From CAZGUH01 sp964529005 (lineage in GTDB: Bacteria > Actinomycetota > Acidimicrobiia > Acidimicrobiales > Ilumatobacteraceae), in assembly GCA_964529005.1 (NCBI GenBank), contig CAZGUH010000010.1:1-64000 (forward strand): 64,000 nt of DNA. Reading direction: 5' to 3'. Below are positions 33,070-42,025 of the stretch, in pieces. Position 1 is the stretch's first letter. Each line of letters starts with the position of its first letter. The translations under genes were made by a program, and so were the position numbers. The notes under the pieces were generated by a model that did no database searches, was not told where the DNA came from, and was given only the letters and a program-made list of their open reading frames with translations.

Positions 33070-34328
33070 CCAGCCAGGATGCTCCGGTCCTCAAGACGCT
33101 GACGGGCCGGCCCGTCTTCCAGCGCTCGTCGGTGACGTTCCTGCCGGACCCCGAACCGCGCCCGATCTTCTGCCCGATCATCTCGGTCGACGACCACGTG
33201 ATCGAACCGCCGACGCTGTTCGACGGACGGGTGCCGCGCGCGATGGCCGACGCCGCGCCCCACGTCGAGTTCGACAGCGACGACGTGCCGTTCTGGCGCA
33301 TCGGCGACATGTCGGTGCCGGTCACCGTCGTCGACGGCGCATGCGGGCGCCCGATCTCGGAATGGGTGACGGCCCCGCAGAAGTTCGACGAGTTCCGCCG
33401 CGGCGCGGTCAACTCCGTCGATCGCTTGCCCGACATGGACCTCAACGGTGTGTGGGCGTCGGTCAACTTCGCGGCCACCGTCTGGGGCTTCGCCGGCTCG
33501 CGGTTCTTGCGCATCACCGACGAGGATGTGCGCCTGCGGTCCGTGCAGGCCTACAACGACTGGATGATCGAGGAGTGGTGCGGGGCAGCGCCCGACCGCT
33601 ACATCGGCTGCCAGCTGCCCTGCTTGTGGGATCCGGAGATCGCCGCGCAGGAGATCCGTCGCAACGCCGAGCGCGGCTTCAAGTCGGTGAGCTTCTCGGA
33701 AAACCCGACGGGTCAAGGGCTGCCGTCGATCCACACGCGCCACTGGGACCCGTTCCTCCAGGCGTGTGAAGAGACCGACACCGTGATCAACCTCCACGTC
33801 GGCTCGTCGGGGACGATCACGATGCCGTCACCGGATTCCCCGGTCGAGGTGGCGTCGTCGCTGTTCCCGCTGAACGGCATCGCCGCCGCTGTCGACTGGA
33901 TCTATTCCCGGATCCCCCTGCGCTTCCCGAACATCAAGATCGTGCTGTCGGAAGCCGGTGTGTCGTGGGTGCCGATGGTCCAGGAGCGCTTGCACCGGGC
34001 CTACAACCAGCTCGACAAAGCGGAGTCGTGGCTGCCGAGCGACCCACATCCGGTGGAGGTGTTGCGGCGGAACTTCTGGTACGCGTCGATCGAGGACCCG
34101 TCAGCGTTCCACCAGCTCGACGTGATCGGCGACGACCGGGTGATGATCGAGGTCGACTACCCGCACTGTGACAGTTCGTGGCCCAACTCGCAGGCGCTCG
34201 CCGAGCGCCAGATGGGGCACTTGCCGGCCGATCAGGTCCGCAAGCTGTGCTACGGCAACGCCGCTGCCCTCTACCGTCACCCGGAGCCGCCGGCCGAGTT
34301 CCTCGCTCGGTCCGCCGTCGGCGCATGA
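33066..34328 (+). CDS. Amidohydrolase-2 family protein, paralogue of the preceding gene
   Basis: A 420-residue TIM-barrel enzyme, colinear with the upstream protein through SVDDHVIEPPTLFD, ISEW, DMDLNGVWASVNF, GFKSVSFSENPTGQGLPSI, VINLHVGSSGTI and VEVDYPHCDSSWPN. Conservation of all metal-site segments suggests both copies are active, as a heteromer or on two related intermediates. Its ATG overlaps the upstream stop and has AAGGAGGA just before it. The duplication is old, judging from the many substitutions between copies. Confidence 0.83.
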   Translation: MTSQDAPVLKTLTGRPVFQRSSVTFLPDPEPRPIFCPIISVDDHVIEPPTLFDGRVPRAMADAAPHVEFDSDDVPFWRIGDMSVPVTVVDGACGRPISEWVTAPQKFDEFRRGAVNSVDRLPDMDLNGVWASVNFAATVWGFAGSRFLRITDEDVRLRSVQAYNDWMIEEWCGAAPDRYIGCQLPCLWDPEIAAQEIRRNAERGFKSVSFSENPTGQGLPSIHTRHWDPFLQACEETDTVINLHVGSSGTITMPSPDSPVEVASSLFPLNGIAAAVDWIYSRIPLRFPNIKIVLSEAGVSWVPMVQERLHRAYNQLDKAESWLPSDPHPVEVLRRNFWYASIEDPSAFHQLDVIGDDRVMIEVDYPHCDSSWPNSQALAERQMGHLPADQVRKLCYGNAAALYRHPEPPAEFLARSAVGA

Positions 34329-34924
34329 CGGATCCCCGGCCGATCCGCCGCGTCGTCACCGGGCCGGGCGCGGATGGACGCGGATCGATCGTGGCCGACG
34401 GCCCGATCGATCCGATCGTGCCCGCACGGCTCGGCGGGGCCGCCTTCTACCGGATGTGGTCTGCGGACAATGCGCCTGCGTTGCCAGAGGAGCACGCCGA
34501 CCCCGAAGCCGGCGAGTACTTCCCTCCCGTCGGGGGCTTTCGCTTCGGCGTGTTCACCGTGCCGCCGGAGGGCACGGCGTCCGGGCGAGCCCCCCGAGAC
34601 GGCCGGCGCGACGCCGCGGCCGAGGCGCGCGAGCTCGACGAACTCCTCCCTGGACTGTCCGCGGCGATCGAACCGGGCACGGGCGGCATGCACACGACGG
34701 CATCGATCGACTTCATCGTCGTGCTCCAGGGCACGGTCGTCCTCGATCTCGACGACGGGTCCAGCGTGCGCCTCTCCAGCGGAGACACGGTGATCCAGAA
34801 CGGGACGCGCCACCGCTGGCGCAATCCCACCGGCGAGCCGGCGGTGCTGGCGATGGCGCTCGTCGGAGCGCCTCACGCCGCATTGCCGTCGCGGTCCCGC
34901 AATGCAGCCCAGGAGATGACATGA
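34325..34924 (+). CDS. Cupin-domain protein
   Basis: A 199-residue protein with a C-terminal cupin barrel (about 115-185): TASIDFIVVLQGTVVLDLDDGSSVRLSSGDTVIQNGTRHRWRN covers cupin motifs 1 and 2. Motif 1 lacks the usual HxH (it reads GGMHTTASIDFI), so metal binding may be reduced to His/Glu-poor ligands. The N-terminal half has no clear domain. The ATG overlaps the amidohydrolase stop, and its own stop overlaps the next SDR. It may be an isomerase, a small dioxygenase or a ligand sensor. Confidence 0.72.
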   Translation: MTDPRPIRRVVTGPGADGRGSIVADGPIDPIVPARLGGAAFYRMWSADNAPALPEEHADPEAGEYFPPVGGFRFGVFTVPPEGTASGRAPRDGRRDAAAEARELDELLPGLSAAIEPGTGGMHTTASIDFIVVLQGTVVLDLDDGSSVRLSSGDTVIQNGTRHRWRNPTGEPAVLAMALVGAPHAALPSRSRNAAQEMT

Positions 34925-35724
34925 GCGCGATCACATCGATGTTCTCGTTGACCGGCAAGACGGCGATCGTGACCGGGGTCGGTCCCGGGATGGGCGCGGC
35001 GGTGGCGCGGGCGTTCGCCGAGGCCGGCGCGAACGTCGTCGCCTGCGCACGGACCGCCGAGCGGGTGGAGAAGCTGGCCTCGGCAGGGGTGGCCGACGGC
35101 CTGTCGATGACCGCCGCGCGTGCCGACGTGAGCAAGGTGAGCGATCTCGAGCACATCGTCGACATCGCCACCGACACCTACGGCGCCGTCGACGTCGTGT
35201 TCAACAACGCGCACGCCAACCCGGTGACGTTCGAGCCGGGCCCCGACGGAACGCCGCGCCCGTCGGCAGGGTGCCTGGAGATGACGCGCGACGACTGGAT
35301 CGCGTGCCTCGACGTGAACATCCTGGCCTCCTACGAGCTGACCCGCATGGTGCTGCCCGGCATGCGTCAGCGCGGCGCGGGGTCGATCGTCAACGTCATC
35401 AGCGACCAGGCCTTCACCCCCAGCCTCACCGCCGTCGTCGCCTACGGCACGACGAAGGCCGGGCTGCACATGATGACGCGCTTCCTCGCCAAGGAGTGCG
35501 CGCCGGACGTGCGGGTCAACGCCCTCAACCCGGGAGCGATGACCGAGGATCCCGGCGTCACCCCAGCGGCGTTCAGCGAGGTGATCAAGCGCATCCCTCT
35601 CGGGCGCCTCGGTCGTTCGGAGGAGATCGTCGGCGCGGCGCTGTTCCTCGCCTCCGACGCGTCGAGCTACGTGACCGGCGAGGTGATCAGGGTCGACGGA
35701 GGCCGGTTGCACGCGAGCGGGTAG
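34921..35724 (+). CDS. Short-chain dehydrogenase/reductase
   Basis: A 267-residue SDR with TGVGPGMGAAVA (cofactor), FNNAHAN where NNAG is usual, and the catalytic Tyr/Lys in VAYGTTKAG. A short loop rich in Pro/Gly follows the NNAH segment. It is the last gene of the operon starting at 30055. Its start overlaps the cupin stop (ATGA). Confidence 0.85.
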   Translation: MSAITSMFSLTGKTAIVTGVGPGMGAAVARAFAEAGANVVACARTAERVEKLASAGVADGLSMTAARADVSKVSDLEHIVDIATDTYGAVDVVFNNAHANPVTFEPGPDGTPRPSAGCLEMTRDDWIACLDVNILASYELTRMVLPGMRQRGAGSIVNVISDQAFTPSLTAVVAYGTTKAGLHMMTRFLAKECAPDVRVNALNPGAMTEDPGVTPAAFSEVIKRIPLGRLGRSEEIVGAALFLASDASSYVTGEVIRVDGGRLHASG

Positions 35725-35761
35725 ATCCGGCCCGCCCCTCGCGACGCCCGAGTCTCCGGCC

Positions 35762-35790
35762 CTGACGGTCATTTAGTATCCTCTAATACT
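35762..35790 (+). promoter_or_regulatory. Promoter with overlapping AGTAT-N6-ATACT dyad
   Basis: -35 CTGACG (35762-35767), 17 bases, -10 AATACT (35785-35790). The -10 is the right half of a perfect inverted repeat AGTAT (35775-35779) N6 ATACT (35786-35790), so a repressor on the dyad would block the promoter. It precedes the LLM gene at 35832. Confidence 0.55.
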
Positions 35791-35831
35791 CGCGGGGCGA
35801 GTGCCTCGACACCGACGCTCATGGGAGTTCG

Positions 35832-36872
35832 ATGAAACTCGACTTCTTCACATCCGAAGGCCGCCTGCGCGAGCTCCACCGGCGGGCCGCGGACGCCCGT
35901 CGCTCCGAGTTCGACGGCATCGTGCTTGCCGAGGCGGGCCGCAACGCTCTGCTGGCATGCGCAGCGGTCGCGCTGTCCGAGCCGGAGCTCGATCTCGGCA
36001 CGGGTGTGGCCGTCGCCTTCGCCCGCAGCCCGATGGTCACCGCGACCGCGGCCTGGCAGCTCGCCGAAGCCACGGGCGGCCGCTTCCATCTCGGCCTCGG
36101 CACGCAGGTCGAAGCACACGTCACGCGGCGGTTCTCGGCCCCCTTCTCGCCGCCGGGGCCGCGGATGAAGGAGTACGTGCTCGCGCTGCGCGCCATCTTC
36201 CGCGCGTTCCAGGGCGAAGAGAGGCTCGCCTTCGACGGGCGTTACTACCAGTTCTCGCTCCTGCCGACGGCGTGGAGCCCGGGACCGATCGAGCACCCGC
36301 ACGTGCCGATCTACGTCGCCGCGGTCGGGCCATGGATGGTGCGCATGGCGGGCGAGGTGGCCGACGGCGTGCACGTCCACCCGCTGCATTCGGTGCGCTA
36401 CCTCCGTGAGGTGCTCGCCGTGAACCTCGAAGAGGGCGCCCGCAAGGCGGGGCGGTCGGCGTCGGACGTCAAGCTCGCCGTGCCGGTCTTCACGATCGTC
36501 GGCGACACCCCCGAGGAGCGTGCGCCGTGGAAGCAGATCGCGCGCTCACAGGCCGCGTTCTACGGCTCCACGAAGGCCTACGCCCACCAGTTCGAGCTGC
36601 TCGGCTACGGCGAGCTGTCGGCGCGGTTGAACGAGCGGCTCAAGGCCGGCGACCCGGCAGGCGCGGCCGACCTGATCACCGACGAGATGCTCGAGCACTT
36701 CGCGATCACCGCGACGTGGGACGAGCTCGCCGACAGGATCGTCGAACGCTACGCAGGCATCGCCGATCGCTTGCTGGTGTACTTCGCCGAGCAGATGTGC
36801 GCGCGGGATCCATCGATGTGGGACCGCTGGCGCGACGTCGCGCGCGCTGTCAGCGCGCCGACACGGACGTGA
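35832..36872 (+). CDS. LLM-class flavin-dependent oxidoreductase
   Basis: Bacterial-luciferase-like TIM-barrel monooxygenase or F420-dependent oxidoreductase of 346 residues. Features include a beta-1 strand KLDFFT, LGTGVAVAFARSPMVTA, the substrate-side LGLGTQVEAHVTRRF, FDGRYYQFSLLP and VPIYVAAVGPWMVRMAGEVADGVHVHPL, a family hallmark. FMN versus F420 use cannot be decided by eye. Single gene under its own promoter. Its last 23 bases overlap the end of the convergent GntR gene. Confidence 0.84.
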   Translation: MKLDFFTSEGRLRELHRRAADARRSEFDGIVLAEAGRNALLACAAVALSEPELDLGTGVAVAFARSPMVTATAAWQLAEATGGRFHLGLGTQVEAHVTRRFSAPFSPPGPRMKEYVLALRAIFRAFQGEERLAFDGRYYQFSLLPTAWSPGPIEHPHVPIYVAAVGPWMVRMAGEVADGVHVHPLHSVRYLREVLAVNLEEGARKAGRSASDVKLAVPVFTIVGDTPEERAPWKQIARSQAAFYGSTKAYAHQFELLGYGELSARLNERLKAGDPAGAADLITDEMLEHFAITATWDELADRIVERYAGIADRLLVYFAEQMCARDPSMWDRWRDVARAVSAPTRT

Positions 36873-38319
36873 GCGTCGCGGGCGCGGTCGTCGCCGTGCC
36901 CGCCCGCAGGTCGCGCATGTGCGTCCGCAAGCGGTGGCTGGCGAGGCCGACGTCCTGATCGGACATCGCCGCGGCGATCCCCGAATGCGCGGGGCAGCAC
37001 GCAGCCTCATCGGGTCCGAGGCCGTGGTCGTCCTCGGTGAGCGCGACCAGCACGGTGACGAACAGCTGCAATGCGCGGTTGTCGGCGAGCACCGCCAGCG
37101 CGGTGTGGAACTCCGCCAGGTCGGCGTTCGAGCTCATCTCCTGCGCCGAGTGCAGCAGCGCCGCCCGCTGGGTCTCCGACGTGCGGATGGTCGCCAACTC
37201 GATGCACTTCAGCTCGAGCGCGGCGCGCAGGTCGTAGAAGTGTTCGCGGTCGATGTCGATGTAGCCGAGGTACGACACCATCGCCTCGATCGCGCTCGAC
37301 GGATCGGGCGCCCGGACGACGAGCCCGCCGCCGGGGCCGCGGCGCATCTGCGCTACGCCGTGGTGCTCGAGGATGCGGACGGCTTCGCGAAAGACCGCAC
37401 GGCTGACGTCGAACATGGCGAGGAAGTCGCTCTCGGAGCCGATCATCTGGCCGACCCGGAAGTGGCGTTCACGGATCTGCTCGCGGATGCTCGCCGCGAG
37501 ACGCTCGGCCATCTTCTTGCCGTCGCGGGGAGGAGCGATCATCGCGGCGGAGCCCCACGGCGACTGGCGCGTGCGGGCGCCGCCCACGGGCTCCGAACGC
37601 GTCCAGCTTTCGAACGCGTCCAGGTGGAGCGCCATGCGATGCTGCGCGAGCGCGGCGTCACCGCTGATGATCGCGTCGGAGATCGCTTCGTGGGCGTGGC
37701 GCACCTGCGACATGAGGTAGCGGCCGGAGGTCGGCTCCTCCTCGATGTACCGGCTCTGGGCCCGTGTCCACAAGGCTCTGGTGAGGGCGTTGGCGAAGAC
37801 CGACAGCGCCGGGTTGCCGGTCAGCTCCGCGATCAGGACCTCGAAGCGCGGCAGCGCTGTCGTCGGGTGGATGGGCGACTCGGCCTCGGCGCGCAGGTGA
37901 GCGCGCAGCAAGGCGATGCCCTCCTCGTCGAGAACTTGCGTCGCGAGCTGGATCGACAGCAGCGACAGGCTGCGGCTCGCCTCGTAGAGCTCATGGACGG
38001 TGAGGTCGGCGAACTCGAAGTACGCCGCTGCGACCTGCGCCACCGAGGATGCCGCCGGAGCCTGCACGACCAGGCCGCCGTTCGGCCCCCGTCGCATCGT
38101 CGCGACCTGCTTGTGCTCGAGCAGGCGCACCGCCTCGCGCAACGTCGCCCGGCTGACGCCGAGGTTGCGGAGCAGGTCGGCCTCGCTGCCGAGCACGCGG
38201 CCGACCGGCCAGCCCTTGGCGATGATGTCGGCTTCGATCGCCCTGGCGACGCGCTCGGCGAGCTTTTCGGTCGGAGCGGCGTCGCTCGACGCGTGGCCGC
38301 GGACGTCCGGAGCGGCCAT
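36850..38319 (-). CDS. Tandem GntR regulator: two HTH-FCD modules in one chain
   Basis: A 489-residue protein that is two FadR-type GntR regulators joined head to tail. Module 1 has the winged helix at about 20-90 (GSEADLLRNLGVSRATLREAV, MRRGPNGGLVV) and an FCD domain to about 235. Module 2 repeats both (GSESDFLAMFDVSRAVFREAV, MRRGPGGGLVV, then FCD to about 465). FCD2 keeps the FHTAL and THM metal-site histidines; FCD1 has FEVL in place of FH. Single-module members are 230-250 residues and dimerise, so one chain probably acts as a pseudo-dimer. Convergent with the LLM gene and divergent from the deacylase at 38480. Confidence 0.85.
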   Translation of the reverse strand: MAAPDVRGHASSDAAPTEKLAERVARAIEADIIAKGWPVGRVLGSEADLLRNLGVSRATLREAVRLLEHKQVATMRRGPNGGLVVQAPAASSVAQVAAAYFEFADLTVHELYEASRSLSLLSIQLATQVLDEEGIALLRAHLRAEAESPIHPTTALPRFEVLIAELTGNPALSVFANALTRALWTRAQSRYIEEEPTSGRYLMSQVRHAHEAISDAIISGDAALAQHRMALHLDAFESWTRSEPVGGARTRQSPWGSAAMIAPPRDGKKMAERLAASIREQIRERHFRVGQMIGSESDFLAMFDVSRAVFREAVRILEHHGVAQMRRGPGGGLVVRAPDPSSAIEAMVSYLGYIDIDREHFYDLRAALELKCIELATIRTSETQRAALLHSAQEMSSNADLAEFHTALAVLADNRALQLFVTVLVALTEDDHGLGPDEAACCPAHSGIAAAMSDQDVGLASHRLRTHMRDLRAGTATTAPATLTSVSAR

Positions 38320-38407
38320 CAGACCGTCTCGATGACGACGATGAGTAGTCCCATTGGCAACTTTCCTCGATCACTCTTCCGACAAGATGCTAGCCACCCT
38401 CCTCCGC

Positions 38408-38436
38408 TTGCTGATGTCGAACGATTTCATGATACT
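38408..38436 (+). promoter_or_regulatory. GATACT-type promoter before the deacylase-hydrolase-hydratase operon
   Basis: -35 TTGCTG (38408-38413), 17 bases, -10 GATACT (38431-38436). It lies in the 160-base divergent region shared with the tandem GntR gene, a usual place for an autoregulated operator. Confidence 0.55.
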
Positions 38437-38479
38437 CTATTCTGGAGGGTGCGTGGGGCTTCGGACGAGGAGGACCTGA

Positions 38480-40216
38480 ATGGGGGAACTGGTGATCCGT
38501 GGCGGCACCGTCGTCGACGGCACCGGCGCGGACCCGTTCCGCGCCGACGTCGTCGTCAGCGACGGGCGTATCGTCGCCGTCGAGCCACGTCACGCCGGGC
38601 GCGGCAAGCGCGAGATCGACGCCACCGACCTGGTCGTGACCCCGGGCTTCGTCGACGTCCACACCCACTACGACGGGCAGGCGACGTGGGACAGCCAGCT
38701 GTCGCCGTCGTCGGACCACGGGGTGACGTCGATCGTCATGGGCAACTGCGGTGTCGGTTTCGCGCCGGCGTCGCTGGATGCCCACGATTGGCTCATCGAT
38801 CTCCTCGAGGGAGTCGAGGACATTCCTGGCACGGCGCTGCACGAGGGCATCGCGTGGGACTGGGAGTCCTTCCCCGACTACCTCGACGCCCTCGAACGGC
38901 GGCGCTTCGCGATCGACGTCGGCGCGTTCGTCGGTCATGCGCCGTTGCGGATGTTCGTGATGGGCCGCCGCGGCGGCGACCCGGACGAGACGCCGACCGG
39001 CGACGAGATCGCGGCGATGGCCGCGCACGTGCGCGCATCGTTGGATGCCGGCGCGCTCGGGTTCGCCACGTCGCGCACGGTCGCGCACCGGACGAAGGCC
39101 GGAGTGCCGGTCAACACGCTGCGGGCGGCGCATGCGGAGCTGCTCGGGATCGCCGCGGCGTTGGCCGGCAGCGACGGCGTCGTGCAGCTCGTGTCCGACG
39201 CGTACCGCTCCGACGACGAGGAGTTCGTGCGCTCCGAGCTCGAGCTGCTGGCCGAGCTCGCCCGCTCGTCGCGCCGCCCGGTGGCGATCAGCCTGATGCA
39301 GACCGATTGGGCGCCCGAGCGCTGGCGCGGCGTCACCGCCGCGGTCGACCGCCTCAACGCCTCGGGTCTCGATGTCCGTGTCCAGGTCGCGCCGCGCCCG
39401 GTCGGCGTGCTGGAGAGCCTGACGTCGACGCTCAACCCGTTCGCCGACTGCCCCTCGTACCGCGAGATCGCGCATCTCCCACTGGCCGAGCGCGTGGCTG
39501 CGATGCGCGATCCCGAGCGTCGCCAGCGGATCGTCGCCGAGCACAACGGGTCGAAGGAGCGCGTCCGCAACGCGCTGCTGTCGGACTTCGACAAGATGTT
39601 CCCGCTGTCCGACCCCGTGAACTACGAGCCCTCGCCGAGCGACTCGCTCGCCGCGCAGGCGGCGCGCGAGGGGCGCCCGGCAGCCGACGTGGTCTACGAC
39701 TACCTGGTTGGTGACGGCGGTCAGCGGCTGATCTACATGCCGATCTTCAACTGGGCCCACCGCAGCCTCGACGACGTCCGTGAGATGCTGCTCTTTCCGT
39801 ACGCGATGATCGGTCTCTCCGACGGAGGGGCCCACTGCCAGACGATCTGCGACGCCAGCTTCCCGACGACGTTGATGAGCCACTGGGTGCGCGACCGCGC
39901 GCCCGACGGCCGCTTGCCGCTGCCCTTCGTCGTCCGGCACCTGACCAGCACCCCGGCGCGCTTCGTCGGCTGGCACGATCGGGGCGTGATCGCGCCGGGC
40001 TGCCTGGCGGATCTCAACGTCATCGACGCCGAGAACCTACGGCTCCACGCGCCGCGCATCGTGGCCGATCTCCCTGCCGGCGGCAAGCGCTACTTGCAGA
40101 GCGCATCCGGCTTCGTCGCCACCGTGAAGCGCGGCGCGGTGATCGTCGACGACGGCGAGCACACAGGGGAGCTGCCGGGCCAGGTGGTGCGCGGAGCGCA
40201 GCCTGCTCCGCGCTGA
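38480..40216 (+). CDS. D-aminoacylase-like amidohydrolase
   Basis: A 578-residue amidohydrolase-superfamily enzyme usually annotated N-acyl-D-amino-acid deacylase. It has the HxH motif in DVHTHYDGQATWD, the metal-site cysteine in GNCGVGFAP and the catalytic aspartate in GLSDGGAH. The two further histidines that bind zinc in characterised D-aminoacylase are not visible: the regions read VSDAYRSDDEE and ISLMQTDWAP. The reaction may therefore differ. GAGGAGG 7 bases before the ATG supports the start. First of a three-gene operon. Paralogues lie at 42906 and 51368. Confidence 0.82.
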   Translation: MGELVIRGGTVVDGTGADPFRADVVVSDGRIVAVEPRHAGRGKREIDATDLVVTPGFVDVHTHYDGQATWDSQLSPSSDHGVTSIVMGNCGVGFAPASLDAHDWLIDLLEGVEDIPGTALHEGIAWDWESFPDYLDALERRRFAIDVGAFVGHAPLRMFVMGRRGGDPDETPTGDEIAAMAAHVRASLDAGALGFATSRTVAHRTKAGVPVNTLRAAHAELLGIAAALAGSDGVVQLVSDAYRSDDEEFVRSELELLAELARSSRRPVAISLMQTDWAPERWRGVTAAVDRLNASGLDVRVQVAPRPVGVLESLTSTLNPFADCPSYREIAHLPLAERVAAMRDPERRQRIVAEHNGSKERVRNALLSDFDKMFPLSDPVNYEPSPSDSLAAQAAREGRPAADVVYDYLVGDGGQRLIYMPIFNWAHRSLDDVREMLLFPYAMIGLSDGGAHCQTICDASFPTTLMSHWVRDRAPDGRLPLPFVVRHLTSTPARFVGWHDRGVIAPGCLADLNVIDAENLRLHAPRIVADLPAGGKRYLQSASGFVATVKRGAVIVDDGEHTGELPGQVVRGAQPAPR

Positions 40217-40285
40217 GCGCGCGGGCGGCGGCCTGCGCCGCTCACCACTCGATCCGACTCTCTGAACATCGATGGAAGGACAACT

Positions 40286-41206
40286 GTGACACCGCGAGAG
40301 ATCACCTATCTGAGCGGCGGCGTGGAGTGCGCCGGTGACCTGTACGTGCACGAGGGGGAGCCGCGTCCGGGCATCGTGATCTGCCACGGGTTCAACATGA
40401 CCAAAGAGGCGCTCGTGCCCGAGGGCAGGGCGCTGCACGCCGCAGGGTTCAACGTCCTCGCGGTCGACTACCGCAACTTCGGCAAGAGCAAGGGCGCCCA
40501 GCGCGGCGCGCTGTTCCCCCGCGACGAAGTCGAGGACGTTCGCAACGCGATCACGTTCTTGCGGCGCTGCCCTGAGGTCGACGCGGATCGCATCGCCATC
40601 CTCGGCGTCAGCTTCGGCGGCGGAATCGTTCTCCAGACCGCGGCGTTCGACCGCCGCGTGAAGGCCGTCGTCGCGGTGGTCCCGATCGTCAACGGCCGCC
40701 GCTGGATGCGCGACATGCGCGGCGGCGACGACTTCGAGCGGCTGCGCGCGATGATCGACGCCGATTTCGAGGGCCGCTACGGCGACCCGTCGGCCGCCGT
40801 GAAGATCCCCTCGTCGGGGCCGAGGAACCAGAACCCAGCCATCCCGATGGTCCGGGTGGAGGGGATGGACATCGAGCCGAACCCCGACAACCCGAACTAC
40901 GTCGCCTACCCCGACGCGTACCAGGAGACCTACGACCCGATGATCCTGCTCGAGTCGGTCGAGCGCGTCATCGACTTCAACCCATCGGACGTGATCGACA
41001 TGATCGCGCCGCGGCCGCTGATGATCATCGCCAACGGCGGCTACGACCAGTGCCACTTCCTCACGCACATCCAGGATGCGTTCGCCAAGGCCGGCGAGCC
41101 GAAGAAGTTGGTGATCCTGCCCTACCACGTGGCCGGCCTGTACCAGGAGCCCGGTCGGGCCGAAGCGTTGAGCCACGCCGTGCCGTTCCTCCAGAGCGCC
41201 CTCTAG
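40286..41206 (+). CDS. Alpha/beta hydrolase (dienelactone hydrolase/acyl-peptidase type)
   Basis: A 306-residue alpha/beta hydrolase. The nucleophile serine lies in ILGVSFGGGIVL, an oxyanion segment in VICHGFNMTKE, and a late aspartate and histidine around PRPLMIIANGGYDQCHFL and LPYHVAGLYQ. The large insertion (about 140-215) resembles acetyl-xylan-esterase-like caps. A GGAAGGAC precedes the GTG start. It sits between the deacylase and the enoyl-CoA hydratase in one operon and probably hydrolyses an ester, lactone or thioester. Confidence 0.82.
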   Translation: MTPREITYLSGGVECAGDLYVHEGEPRPGIVICHGFNMTKEALVPEGRALHAAGFNVLAVDYRNFGKSKGAQRGALFPRDEVEDVRNAITFLRRCPEVDADRIAILGVSFGGGIVLQTAAFDRRVKAVVAVVPIVNGRRWMRDMRGGDDFERLRAMIDADFEGRYGDPSAAVKIPSSGPRNQNPAIPMVRVEGMDIEPNPDNPNYVAYPDAYQETYDPMILLESVERVIDFNPSDVIDMIAPRPLMIIANGGYDQCHFLTHIQDAFAKAGEPKKLVILPYHVAGLYQEPGRAEALSHAVPFLQSAL

Positions 41207-41218
41207 AAAGCAGACGAG

Positions 41219-42007
41219 ATGGATCCGACCACCTACAGCACGATCGACATCGAGGCGCGCCCCGACGGCGTGGCCATCGCGGCGTTGAACCGGCCCGATC
41301 GGCTGAACGCCGTCGATGCCACGCTTCACCTCGAGCTCGTGCGCCTGCTGCGCGAGGTCGATTGCGACGACGCGGTCACCGCGCTCGTGGTCACGGGACG
41401 GGGACGCGCGTTCTGCGCCGGCGGTGACATGTCCGGTGAGGACCCGACGCGCGCGCTGTTCGGCTCGACGTGGCGAGAGGCGCGCCAGATCGTCGACGGG
41501 TTCCTCGAGTGCCAGACCCCGATCATCTCGGCGGTGAACGGGCATGCGATGGGCCTCGGGGCGACGATCGCGCTGCTCGCCGACGTCGTCTTCGCCGGGC
41601 GCAGCGCGGTGTTCGCCGACACGCACGTGAAGATGGCCGTCGGCGCCGGCGACGGCGGGCAGCTGATCTGGCCCTTGTTGATGGGCGTCAACAGGGCGAA
41701 GTACTTCTTGATGACGGGCGAGAAGCTCACCGCCGAGCAAGCCGAGGAGTACGGCCTCGTCAACTTCGTGGTCGACGACGACGAGCTGCTCGACCGGGCG
41801 CTCGCGCTCGCGTCGCACTTCGCCTCGGGCCCGGTCCGTGCGATCTCGGCCTCGAAGACCGCGCTCAACAACTACCTGCGCGTGGTGTCGGCGATGATCA
41901 TGCCGCTGTCGCTGGCGTACGAGAACATGACCATGCGCACCGCGGACTTCGACGAGGCTGTCGCCGCGTTCCGCGAGAAGCGGCCCCCGCGCTTCACCGG
42001 AGGTTGA
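41219..42007 (+). CDS. Enoyl-CoA hydratase/isomerase family protein
   Basis: A 262-residue crotonase-fold protein. Oxyanion-hole segments are GRGRAFCAGGDM and VNGHAMGLGATIALLAD. At the position of the second catalytic glutamate of classical hydratases the sequence reads VKMAVGAGDGGQLIW, without an obvious Glu, so isomerase, hydrolase or dehydratase chemistry is as likely as hydration. The ATG follows 12 bases after the alpha/beta hydrolase gene. Convergent with the second crotonase gene 18 bases on. Confidence 0.83.
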   Translation: MDPTTYSTIDIEARPDGVAIAALNRPDRLNAVDATLHLELVRLLREVDCDDAVTALVVTGRGRAFCAGGDMSGEDPTRALFGSTWREARQIVDGFLECQTPIISAVNGHAMGLGATIALLADVVFAGRSAVFADTHVKMAVGAGDGGQLIWPLLMGVNRAKYFLMTGEKLTAEQAEEYGLVNFVVDDDELLDRALALASHFASGPVRAISASKTALNNYLRVVSAMIMPLSLAYENMTMRTADFDEAVAAFREKRPPRFTGG

Positions 42008-42025
42008 GCGCCGGGGCGCCGCCCG

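Noticed and set aside
36850..38319. Two separate GntR genes split by a frameshift
   Set aside because: The frame is continuous with no stop, and both modules are complete. Error remains possible but is not indicated.
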